A stretch of 61,365 nucleotides of DNA from Acidimicrobiia bacterium (lineage in GTDB: Bacteria > Actinomycetota > Acidimicrobiia > Spongiisociales > JAHEDJ01): NCBI GenBank assembly GCA_029210695.1, contig JARGFH010000020.1, positions 1 to 61,365 on the forward strand, read 5' to 3'. The notes below the pieces were generated by a model. The model was not told the origin of the DNA. It worked only from the letters and a program-made list of their open reading frames with translations, and searched no databases. Shown piece by piece: positions 17,734 to 25,429 of this stretch (position 1 is its first letter; each line of letters starts with the position of its first letter). The position numbers and the translations under genes are program-made.

Positions 17734-19143
17734 ATGAAACTCCGTCTCCACAGTCCCCGCGAGCTCGCCACCAGGCTCAGATTGAGCGCGCGCCGCAGCC
17801 CCGAGGAGGTAGAGGAATACCTCGATACACACCATGAGGAATGGGAAGCGCTAGCGGAAGCGGACCCGCACGATGCCGCCGACATCCTCGAAGAACTGGG
17901 CGAACAAGCGGCCACCGACCTCATCTCAGATCTCGATCCGGATGATGCCGCCGACGTCCTCGAGGAAATGCGGGACGACCTGGCCGCCGACATCCTCGAG
18001 GAGATGGACCCGGAGGACGCAGCTGATGTCCTCGGGGAGATGCCTGCAGACGAGGCAGTCGACATCATTCATCGCCTCGAACCGGAGGCGCGCAGACAAC
18101 TCATCGCCAAGCTCGAACCGTACTTCACCGATGAAGTCCGACAACTGCTCGGATATCCGACGGACACCGTCGGGGGTCATATGACCTCATCGTTCGCCTC
18201 GCTACCGCTCGGCATGACGGCAGGTGAGGCGATCGAGCGCATCCGGCAACTGAACGAAGAGCTCGAAGATCTCTCATACGTCTACATCGTCGATGACGAC
18301 CGCAAGCTCGTCGGTGTCTTGTCCTTCAGGGAACTGGTGTTCAATCGGCCGGGGGCCGGCCTCGCCGACGTGATGATCCCGAATCCCATCGGCGTCACTC
18401 CCCTCACCGATCGCGAAGACGCTGCAGAGCTGGCCCAGCGTTACCACCTCTTCAGCCTCCCCGTCGTCGACGACAGTGGGCGCTTGATCGGCCGGCTCCC
18501 GAATGAGGAAATAATGGAGGCAATCCAACTGGAGGCCTCCGAAGACTTTGCGCTGGCGACCGGTGCCGGTGCCCACGAGACGGTCTTCACGCCCGTGCTG
18601 GGCTCGGTTCGAATGCGGCTCCCCTGGCTCAGCCTCAACCTGTTGCTGGCACTCATCGTTACTTTTGTGATTGAACGACAGACCGGCATCATCGAAGCCG
18701 AGCCAATACTGGCTGCACTCATGCCGGTGATTGCGCTCCTGGGCGGAAACAGCGGGTTTCAAAGCCTGGCCGTAGTCATCAGAGCCCTCGCCACCGATGA
18801 TGTTCCCGGCACACAGGTGCTCGCCGTTCTCAGACGTCAGCTCGCCGTTGGACTGATGAACGGCGCCATCCTGGCGGTGATCGCCGGGACACTGGCGATG
18901 ACCCTCATCAACGCGGGTGTGTTTGATTCGAGCTCGTCGTCTTTTGCGGTCGGACTAGCCGTCAGCATTGCTGCCTTCGGGAACGTGACGATCGCGGGCT
19001 TCGCCGGATCGGGGATCCCATTGCTCTTGAGAAAGCTGGGACTCGATCCCGCCCAAGCGTCGAGCATCTTCCTGACCTTGATCACGGACGTAGTCGGTTT
19101 CGGCGGGTTCCTGGCCGTGGCAGCCCTGGTCCTCAGTTCGTGA
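17734..19143 (+). CDS. mgtE: MgtE-type magnesium channel/transporter
   Basis: Mg2+ uptake channel gated by cytoplasmic Mg2+. The 469-aa protein shows the three family parts: an N-terminal helical domain with acidic repeats (DPHDAADILEEL, DPDDAADVLEEM, DPEDAADVLGEM; 46-110), a CBS pair (about 135-255) starting after VGGHMT, and a C-terminal membrane domain with five spans (about 285-469) containing ALLGGNSGFQ. A GAGG site precedes the ATG by seven bases. The 127-base leader shows no clear Mg2+ riboswitch. Confidence 0.95.
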   Translation: MKLRLHSPRELATRLRLSARRSPEEVEEYLDTHHEEWEALAEADPHDAADILEELGEQAATDLISDLDPDDAADVLEEMRDDLAADILEEMDPEDAADVLGEMPADEAVDIIHRLEPEARRQLIAKLEPYFTDEVRQLLGYPTDTVGGHMTSSFASLPLGMTAGEAIERIRQLNEELEDLSYVYIVDDDRKLVGVLSFRELVFNRPGAGLADVMIPNPIGVTPLTDREDAAELAQRYHLFSLPVVDDSGRLIGRLPNEEIMEAIQLEASEDFALATGAGAHETVFTPVLGSVRMRLPWLSLNLLLALIVTFVIERQTGIIEAEPILAALMPVIALLGGNSGFQSLAVVIRALATDDVPGTQVLAVLRRQLAVGLMNGAILAVIAGTLAMTLINAGVFDSSSSSFAVGLAVSIAAFGNVTIAGFAGSGIPLLLRKLGLDPAQASSIFLTLITDVVGFGGFLAVAALVLSS

Positions 19144-19166
19144 GTACCGGGTTGTAGGGTTCGCCG

Positions 19167-20750
19167 TTAGCCGGTCTTGCCGGGGAACTCCACGATGTCG
19201 GCAGTTCTCCTCATCAGTCGATCAACCTCGATCATCGCTCGCACGACATTGGCATCGAACCGGCTGCCGGCGTGGGAGCGCAGCTCGGCGAATGCCTGCT
19301 CCGGCACCATCCGCGGCCGGTGTGGGCGGTCGGACGTCATCGCGTCGTACGCATCTGCCACCAAAACGATTCTGGCGAACAGCGGGATGTCCGCTTCCTT
19401 CAGCCGGCGTGGATACCCCTCGCCGTCTAGTTGTTCGTGATGACACAACACGGCGTCTGCGACGTCTTCGTGCACGGCATCGGCAATCAGCTCGAATCCA
19501 CTGGCCGCATGCGCACGGATGACCGCCCAATCCTCATCGTTGAGTGATTCGGTCTTGAGCAACACCGAATCGGGAACGGCGAGCATTCCGACATCGTGGA
19601 GCAGGCCGGTCAATCTGAGCCGTTCGAGCTCGAAGACCTTCAGTTCCAGCACCGTTCCAATCTGGGTCGACAGCTCCGCAACCCGCACCGAGTGATCGGC
19701 CAGCCACGGCGCCCGCATGCGCAAGGCGGCGAGCAACGTTCCCACCACCGGCGTCATCGAGGTGAGCGACCGACCGGAGCCGGCGAATGCCGGCGCTCCA
19801 CCACTCAGTCTCGTGCAGTTCTTTCCCGCCCGCTTGGCCGAGTACAGCGCCCGGTCGGCGGCCTCGACCATGTCCTTGGGCGACTGTGCATCATGTGGGA
19901 AGACCGAAACACCGAGGCTGACCGTCACCTGCCCGACCCCAGACATGGGCTGGTCGGCAACGGCCAGACGGATACGCTCTGCCGCCTGGATCGCCCCTTC
20001 GGCATCCGTTTCCGGCATGATGATCCCGAACTCCTCACCACCAACGCGGCAGGCGATGTCGACCTCCCGGATCTGCCTCCGAAAAGCTTCCCCCATCCCC
20101 CGCAGCACAGCATCGCCGGTGCTGTGGCCGTAGTTGTCGTTGACCGCCTTGAAATCATCGATGTCTGCCATGACTACGGCCAGCGGACGGTCGTAGCGAC
20201 GGGCGCGCTCGAGTTCCTCACTCAGTCGATCGAAGAAGTATCCATGATTCTTGAGGCCGGTTAGCCAGTCGGTAACGGAGAGCGCTTGCAGTTGCGTGAC
20301 GGACTGTTCGAGCTCTTCGTTCCGCTCTCGCTCACGCTCGTAGAGCCGGCTGATTTCCTCGAGCACCGGTCTGCTGGCCTCCGCCGAGAGAAGGCCGGAA
20401 CCGCTGGAGACAGCCCGGATGGCGCCGATCAGATCCGCAGGTTTGCCTTTCACGACATAGGCGGCAGTGCCGGTAGACACCATCTCGCCGAGATGGGCCA
20501 CATCACCGAACGACGCGATCGCGACGATCTCGAGGCGTTGGGCCGAGAGGTCGCGCAGCCGTCTGGCCGCCGTAACAGCACCCATGCCCGGGAGTGCGAC
20601 GTCGATGACGGCCACAGTCGGGGACATGACGCGAGCGCGCTGGATCGCTTCCTCACCGGTGGAGGCTTCCACGACGACTTCGAAACCGGCTCCGACCAGC
20701 ACACTCGCGGTGGCGGCTCGGGCCGTTGCATCGTCATCGACGAGCATCAC
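19167..20750 (-). CDS. Response regulator with GGEEF and HD-GYP domains
   Basis: Likely makes and/or breaks cyclic di-GMP under phospho-relay control. Domains in order: receiver (1-120, phospho-acceptor D50), linker helix, diguanylate cyclase (about 155-315; GGEEF at 236-240 and an RxxD product-inhibition site at 227-230), and HD-GYP phosphodiesterase (about 330-520; HD at 384-385, HHEQLDGEGYP at 436-446). All active-site motifs are intact, so opposing activities sit in one chain. The frame opens at GTG 20750, but GGAGG at 20769-20773 points to an in-frame CTG at 20762, which would give the more typical N-terminus MDIRVMLVDDD. Confidence 0.93.
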   Translation of the reverse strand: MMLVDDDATARAATASVLVGAGFEVVVEASTGEEAIQRARVMSPTVAVIDVALPGMGAVTAARRLRDLSAQRLEIVAIASFGDVAHLGEMVSTGTAAYVVKGKPADLIGAIRAVSSGSGLLSAEASRPVLEEISRLYERERERNEELEQSVTQLQALSVTDWLTGLKNHGYFFDRLSEELERARRYDRPLAVVMADIDDFKAVNDNYGHSTGDAVLRGMGEAFRRQIREVDIACRVGGEEFGIIMPETDAEGAIQAAERIRLAVADQPMSGVGQVTVSLGVSVFPHDAQSPKDMVEAADRALYSAKRAGKNCTRLSGGAPAFAGSGRSLTSMTPVVGTLLAALRMRAPWLADHSVRVAELSTQIGTVLELKVFELERLRLTGLLHDVGMLAVPDSVLLKTESLNDEDWAVIRAHAASGFELIADAVHEDVADAVLCHHEQLDGEGYPRRLKEADIPLFARIVLVADAYDAMTSDRPHRPRMVPEQAFAELRSHAGSRFDANVVRAMIEVDRLMRRTADIVEFPGKTG

Positions 20751-20759
20751 TCGAATGTC

Positions 20760-20773
20760 CAGGGCGGTCCTCC
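20760..20773 (-). promoter_or_regulatory. Ribosome site pointing to a CTG start
   Basis: GGAGG (20773-20769) lies six bases before an in-frame CTG (20762-20760). The later GTG (20750) is 18 bases from it, too far for normal initiation. Confidence 0.4.
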
Positions 20774-20828
20774 GCGTCGATAGCTTCTGTATTCCTATCG
20801 GCGCGAAACCGGAGGTCGTTGAGGAACT

Positions 20829-21365
20829 CTATGAACCGATCTCGTAGCCTGGCACATCCTGGAATGGTCCCTCAAAGGAGACCGACGTTCCGTCGACGAG
20901 TTTCAGCAAATAGTGGGCGTCGAGGTCGGCCTTCTGGTCGTCGGTGAGATCGGCCGGGTCGGCGAGCACGAGCTCGAGCACCGACGGGTCGTCGATCACA
21001 TGTGCTTCAGCGACGGGCCCGAACGTGTCGACGACGTCGAGAATCACCTGTTCGAGCTCGTGATCGGTGACACCACTGCCGTCGTCATCCAGGACGATCA
21101 CGAGGAGATCACCGTTGTCACCGGGACTCCGATGCACGACCTCGTAGGTCGGCAGCGCAGCTACTTCCGACGTCGTGGTTGTCGATCCATCGTTGCTTCC
21201 AGGCGTGTCTACGCCGCCCGAGTCACCGGAGGTATCACCGCTCAGGACGCTGGTGGTCGTCGCCGACGCCTCATCTGCGAGCGTCGTCGTGCTCTCGTCG
21301 TCCCCGCTACAAGCTGCTCCTGCAAGGACGGCGATGAGAAATGGGATCAGGAATCGTATGCGCAT
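20829..21365 (-). CDS. Secreted lipoprotein, function unknown
   Basis: A 178-aa exported lipoprotein: MRIRFLIPFLIAVLAGAAC gives a lipobox with C19, then a Ser/Thr/Asp-rich linker to about residue 65 and a compact acidic domain. The C-terminal region (VLDDDGSGVTDHELEQVILDV and on) has no named family that I recognise. It starts at ATG 21365 after GGAGG; the longer open frame upstream is antisense to the M23 gene. The gene is divergent from the M23 peptidase gene by 72 bases. Confidence 0.75.
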   Translation of the reverse strand: MRIRFLIPFLIAVLAGAACSGDDESTTTLADEASATTTSVLSGDTSGDSGGVDTPGSNDGSTTTTSEVAALPTYEVVHRSPGDNGDLLVIVLDDDGSGVTDHELEQVILDVVDTFGPVAEAHVIDDPSVLELVLADPADLTDDQKADLDAHYLLKLVDGTSVSFEGPFQDVPGYEIGS

Positions 21366-21424
21366 GACCCTCCAACGTACACGACCATCGCCAAAGTTCC
21401 CCATCAACCGACGAACAGGCAGGG

Positions 21425-21430
21425 TAAGAT
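21425..21430 (+). promoter_or_regulatory. Candidate -10 box (leaderless start) of the M23 gene
   Basis: TAAGAT is seven bases before the GTG start at 21438, and no ribosome site lies between. Confidence 0.5.
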
Positions 21431-21437
21431 CTGACAG

Positions 21438-22748
21438 GTGAGGCGGATTTGCTGGGAATTCGTGCTGGTTGTGCTCGTATTGGCTGCATCGACGGGTCCC
21501 GTCGTCGCGCAGGAAGCAACTACGGATCTCCCGACCTGCGCGCCGGTCACGCTGGAAGACCTGTTTCCCGAGTTGTACGGACCGGAGGCAATCCCCGCCG
21601 ATGATCCAACTGCTGAGGTCCCTCCGGTTGAAGAACCGCCCACGGATGTACCCCCGGTAGAAGAGACCCCGGTAGAAGAGACCCCGGCAGAAGAGGCCCC
21701 GGCAGAAGCTCCCCCCATCGAGGAACCGGCTGAGCCGGCCTGCACACCGTTCGTCTACAACCTCGTCTACCCGGTGGCCGGGAAATCTGTGGCCGTATCC
21801 TCGTTCGGCGCGGACCGCTCCGATCACCAGCACGCCGGCAACGATGTCGCGGCAGCGTCTCTCACCCCGGTAGTGGCGGCGGCGAACGGCCGCGTTTCCT
21901 GGGTGGCTCCGGAATGCTGCGCGCTGGCCATCCGCCATGACGACGGCTGGACCACCTGGTACATCCACCTCAACAACGATACGTTCGGCACGGATGACGG
22001 CCTCGGATGGGGCATCGCGCCCGGCCTGGCGGTCGACACGGTGGTTACGGCCGGACAAATTATCGGCTGGGTCGGCGATTCCGGCAATGCCGAAGACTCG
22101 CAACCACACCTTCATTTCGAGTTGCGGGATCCGTCGGGAACTGCCGTCGACCCGGCGCCCAGCCTCTCGGCAGGAAGTCGGCCGACTGAGATCCAGGACT
22201 TCCGCGGCCCATTCGCCGACGACGATGGAAGCCCGTTTGCAGAGGCGATCTCGACCCTGACCTCGGTGGGTCTTCTCACGGGATGTGGCGATGACCCGGC
22301 CGCCTTCTGCCCGGATACGCCAATAAGCGGCCTCGAGATCGCCACTCTGGTGGAGCGCATCACCGACCTGGACATCACCGACGTGCGGCTGGCGAGAAGT
22401 CCGGAAGGTCCCTGGCAAGACAGGTTGAGAAGCAGGACCGGTTTCGTCCGGCCGCCACGGGCGTTGTCGTCGTGCGCGCTCAAAGCATTCTGCACCAACG
22501 ACCTCATCACCTTCGAGGATCTGAGAGAGCTGGCGGCCCTCCTGCTGGAAATGAACACGACCGAACTCGATACGCTCATGACCGTCGAGGATCTGGCCGG
22601 TTCGCTGTTGGAGCAGAGCGACGGCAGCACTCCGCTCGCCTACTGCAGCCCCTCTCTCACCCGGTACGTTACGAATGGAGAAATGGCAGAGATGATTGCC
22701 AGGGCGCTGGGAATGGTCGGCCCACCGCCATGTGATCAGATCGAGTGA
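21438..22748 (+). CDS. Secreted M23-family metallopeptidase
   Basis: Probably a peptidoglycan endopeptidase or an LytM-type regulator of cell-wall hydrolysis. The 436-aa protein has a signal peptide (1-24, cleavage after VVAQ-type end), a Pro/Glu-rich linker with EETPVEETPAEEAP repeats (about 55-95), and an M23 domain whose zinc ligands appear in HQHAGNDVAA and HLHFEL. The C-terminal half (about 265-436) has segments reminiscent of SLH repeats (FAEAISTLTSVGLLTGCGDD) and paired cysteines. It overlaps the convergent aminotransferase gene by 13 bases. Confidence 0.85.
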   Translation: MRRICWEFVLVVLVLAASTGPVVAQEATTDLPTCAPVTLEDLFPELYGPEAIPADDPTAEVPPVEEPPTDVPPVEETPVEETPAEEAPAEAPPIEEPAEPACTPFVYNLVYPVAGKSVAVSSFGADRSDHQHAGNDVAAASLTPVVAAANGRVSWVAPECCALAIRHDDGWTTWYIHLNNDTFGTDDGLGWGIAPGLAVDTVVTAGQIIGWVGDSGNAEDSQPHLHFELRDPSGTAVDPAPSLSAGSRPTEIQDFRGPFADDDGSPFAEAISTLTSVGLLTGCGDDPAAFCPDTPISGLEIATLVERITDLDITDVRLARSPEGPWQDRLRSRTGFVRPPRALSSCALKAFCTNDLITFEDLRELAALLLEMNTTELDTLMTVEDLAGSLLEQSDGSTPLAYCSPSLTRYVTNGEMAEMIARALGMVGPPPCDQIE

Positions 22749-23569
22749 GTAGCTGCCAGGACCCGTTCCCTGAACGCGGCGCCCAACGCTCGAGTGACCG
22801 GCCCGCCGGCGAATCTGCGCTCCCCGACCCGGCTGACCGACGTCACCTCTTTCACGGTCGACAGGACGAAGAACTCCTGCGCGCGATCGAGTCGCTCCGT
22901 CGGGAAACGGCCCTGGCGCACTTTTATGCCCAGGTCGGCCGCTACCTCCAGGGTCACCGTTCGGGTGATCGAGCTGAGAATGCCAAGGTCGAGTGACGGG
23001 GTCTCAACTACTCCATCGACGACCCAGCCGACCGAATTCGTCGGGCCCTCGAGCATGATCCCTTCCCTACTGACCAGCAATGCGTCGTCGAATCCTGCCG
23101 ACTTCGCCATGCGCACGGATGCCATGTTCGGTCCGTATGAGAGGCCCTTCACTCCTGCCAGCTTCCAGGGGAACCCTCCGGAATGCCAGGGGGCCGATAT
23201 CTCAACGAGCGTGATGGAGGACGGGAGGAGGGGCAGTTCCTCCCAAAAGACGATCAGCCTGGGCGGGGCGTCGATGTGTACATCCGTTCCGCCCCGGGTG
23301 GCGATGACCCGCACCACACAATCCCCGCCGTCGGCGGCGGCTGTCTCTACCCAATCGGCGATCAAGCTTCGATCCGGCAGCATCGTCCCCATACCGAGCA
23401 CGGCCGCGCTGTTCATGAGCCGATCCAGGTGAGCATCTACGGCGAAGGCGACGCCGTCGTACGACCGGAGAGCCTCAAAACAGCCGTCACCTCGCACGAC
23501 CCCCCAGTCGAACACGGAGATAGAGGCAGTGACGGGGTCGACCTCTTTGCCGTCTATCAGAACTCGCAT
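22736..23569 (-). CDS. Class IV PLP-dependent aminotransferase
   Basis: Member of the branched-chain/D-amino-acid aminotransferase and aminodeoxychorismate lyase family. The exact substrate is open. The start at ATG 23569 gives 277 aa beginning MRVLIDGKEVDP; an upstream extension is not conserved-looking. Visible signatures are VFDWGVVRGDGCFE (19-32), the likely PLP lysine K141 in VKGLSYGPNM and EGPTNSVGWVVDG. It could be PabC-like (folate), IlvE-like or DAT-like; no neighbouring pathway gene decides this. TAGCCT seven bases before the ATG suggests a leaderless mRNA. Confidence 0.85.
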   Translation of the reverse strand: MRVLIDGKEVDPVTASISVFDWGVVRGDGCFEALRSYDGVAFAVDAHLDRLMNSAAVLGMGTMLPDRSLIADWVETAAADGGDCVVRVIATRGGTDVHIDAPPRLIVFWEELPLLPSSITLVEISAPWHSGGFPWKLAGVKGLSYGPNMASVRMAKSAGFDDALLVSREGIMLEGPTNSVGWVVDGVVETPSLDLGILSSITRTVTLEVAADLGIKVRQGRFPTERLDRAQEFFVLSTVKEVTSVSRVGERRFAGGPVTRALGAAFRERVLAATHSI

Positions 23570-23576
23570 GCGGGAG

Positions 23577-23582
23577 AGGCTA
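23577..23582 (-). promoter_or_regulatory. Candidate -10 box (leaderless start) of the aminotransferase
   Basis: TAGCCT on the minus strand, seven bases before the ATG at 23569; no ribosome site. Confidence 0.4.
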
Positions 23583-23678
23583 GCCGGTGGGAGAAAGGCA
23601 GCAGGCCGCAAGTCATCGGCCCTCCGGAGTTGGTTGAGGCAGTCGGGGCCGCGCGGATTCTCAGTGTGTCCGAAGTCG

Positions 23679-25388
23679 CTAACGGCCCTGGTAGCCGTTC
23701 GTGATCGGGAGCCTGCGGTCCTTTCCGAACGCCTTGGTCGTGATCTTCACACCCGGCGCCGCCTGCCGCCGCTTGTACTCGTTCTGATCCACCAGACGGG
23801 CGACTCGGGCAACAACGTCCGGGGCGAAGCCACGGGCAACTACACCGGCCACCGACAGGTCGTCCTCGACGTATCCACGCAGAATCCCGTCCAACTCGTC
23901 GTAATCGGGAAGGCTGTCGCTATCCAGTTGGCCGGGTCGCAACTCGGCAGACGGCGGTTTCTCGATGATGGAAGGAGGGATCACCTCACGCTCGGTGTTG
24001 CGCCATGCGGCCAAGCGATAGACAAGGGTCTTCAAGACGTCTTTCAGGACCGCGTAGCCGCCTGCCATGTCCCCGTAGAGAGTGGCATAGCCGACGGCCA
24101 TCTCGGACTTGTTGCCGGTCGCCACGACCATTCCTCCGAACTTGTTCGAGACCGCCATGAGGATGGCCCCCCGGATACGGGCCTGCAGGTTCTCCTCGGC
24201 CACTCCAAACGGCTCACCGGCAAACACCGGCTTCAGCGTTTGTAGATAGGCCTCGAACACGTCGTCCATCGGCACGACCTCAAAGCGAATCCCCAATCGT
24301 TCGGCCAGGTCACGCGAGTCGGTAACCGAACCTTCGGAGCTGAAGCGAGAGGGCATTGAGATCCCCAACACCTGCTCCGGCCCAAGGGCGTCTGCGGCGA
24401 GGGCTGCGGTCAGTGCCGAATCGATGCCTCCTGAGAGTCCGATTACCACATGGTGGAAACCGTTCTTGCGAACATAGTCCCGCAGTCCAACCACAAGCGC
24501 CCCGTACACCTCCGCCTCGGGTGGGTCGAGTAGCGGGACCGGTGCAAGCGGTTCGAGTGGGCGACGTTCGGCCCGGCCGGATGAGATCGAGTCGATGACG
24601 CGACTCGATCGCCGCTCGGAGATCGGCACGTCGACCACAAAGAAGTGCTCGACGAACTGGGGCGCCCGGTAGAGGACGGTCCCGTCGGCGGCCAGCACGA
24701 GACTGGCACCGTCGAAGACGAGCTCGTCCTGCCCCCCGACCTGATTGACGTATACGAGCGGAACGCCCGCCTCGAGCGTGCGCTGCCGCAACATCGCTTC
24801 GCGCTCGGTGGCTTTGCCGTAATGGAAGGGCGAGGCGTTGATGTTCAGCAACACCTGTGCGCCGCCGGCTGCCTGGTGCGCCGGAGGCCCGGCGGCAACC
24901 CAGATGTCCTCACATACGGATACACCGGCTGCAACTCCGTCCAATCCCCACAGGGCAGCTCCATTGCCCCCCCGGATGAAGTAGCGGGTCTCGTCGAAAA
25001 CGCCGTAGTCGGGCAGCAGGACCTTGTGATACACCCCCCGTACCGCACCGTCGTACAGAAGCCCCGCCGCATTGGCGAGCGTTCGCTCGATAGCATCGCT
25101 GGTGGCAATCCGCCCGACTACGACCCGGTCTACGAATCCGAGCAGCGTCACCGTTCGGCGAGAAGCCGATGCCAGTCGGTGGAGCACTTCGAGGTTGGCG
25201 TCGATGAATCCCTGGCGCAACAACAGATCCTCCGGCGGGTAGCCGGTGATGGCGAGCTCAGGCAGAACCAACACGTCGGCGTGCTGTTCCTCCGCTTTCG
25301 CCATCGCACTTAGGATCTTCTCCTCGTTGCCGGGGAGGTCGCCCACTACCAGATCGAGTTGCGCACCCGCTACGCGAAGGTTTTGCAT
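23679..25388 (-). CDS. nadE: Glutamine-hydrolysing NAD+ synthetase
   Basis: Final step of NAD biosynthesis: amidates deamido-NAD using ammonia channelled from glutamine. The N-terminal nitrilase domain (about 1-265) has its Glu-Lys-Cys triad at E44 (LPELAITGYPP), K122 (YHKVLLPDYG) and C159 (VSVCEDIW). The C-terminal synthetase domain has the ATP-binding SGGIDS (318-323) and GNKSEMAVGY. Length (569 aa) matches bacterial two-domain enzymes. It begins at ATG 25388 with TAAGCT six bases upstream and no ribosome site. Confidence 0.95.
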   Translation of the reverse strand: MQNLRVAGAQLDLVVGDLPGNEEKILSAMAKAEEQHADVLVLPELAITGYPPEDLLLRQGFIDANLEVLHRLASASRRTVTLLGFVDRVVVGRIATSDAIERTLANAAGLLYDGAVRGVYHKVLLPDYGVFDETRYFIRGGNGAALWGLDGVAAGVSVCEDIWVAAGPPAHQAAGGAQVLLNINASPFHYGKATEREAMLRQRTLEAGVPLVYVNQVGGQDELVFDGASLVLAADGTVLYRAPQFVEHFFVVDVPISERRSSRVIDSISSGRAERRPLEPLAPVPLLDPPEAEVYGALVVGLRDYVRKNGFHHVVIGLSGGIDSALTAALAADALGPEQVLGISMPSRFSSEGSVTDSRDLAERLGIRFEVVPMDDVFEAYLQTLKPVFAGEPFGVAEENLQARIRGAILMAVSNKFGGMVVATGNKSEMAVGYATLYGDMAGGYAVLKDVLKTLVYRLAAWRNTEREVIPPSIIEKPPSAELRPGQLDSDSLPDYDELDGILRGYVEDDLSVAGVVARGFAPDVVARVARLVDQNEYKRRQAAPGVKITTKAFGKDRRLPITNGYQGR

Positions 25389-25394
25389 AGGCGT

Positions 25395-25400
25395 AGCTTA
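25395..25400 (-). promoter_or_regulatory. Candidate -10 box (leaderless start) of nadE
   Basis: TAAGCT on the minus strand, six bases before the ATG at 25388. Confidence 0.45.
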
Positions 25401-25429
25401 GGAACGAGTCAACCAACGCAAAGGCAGGA

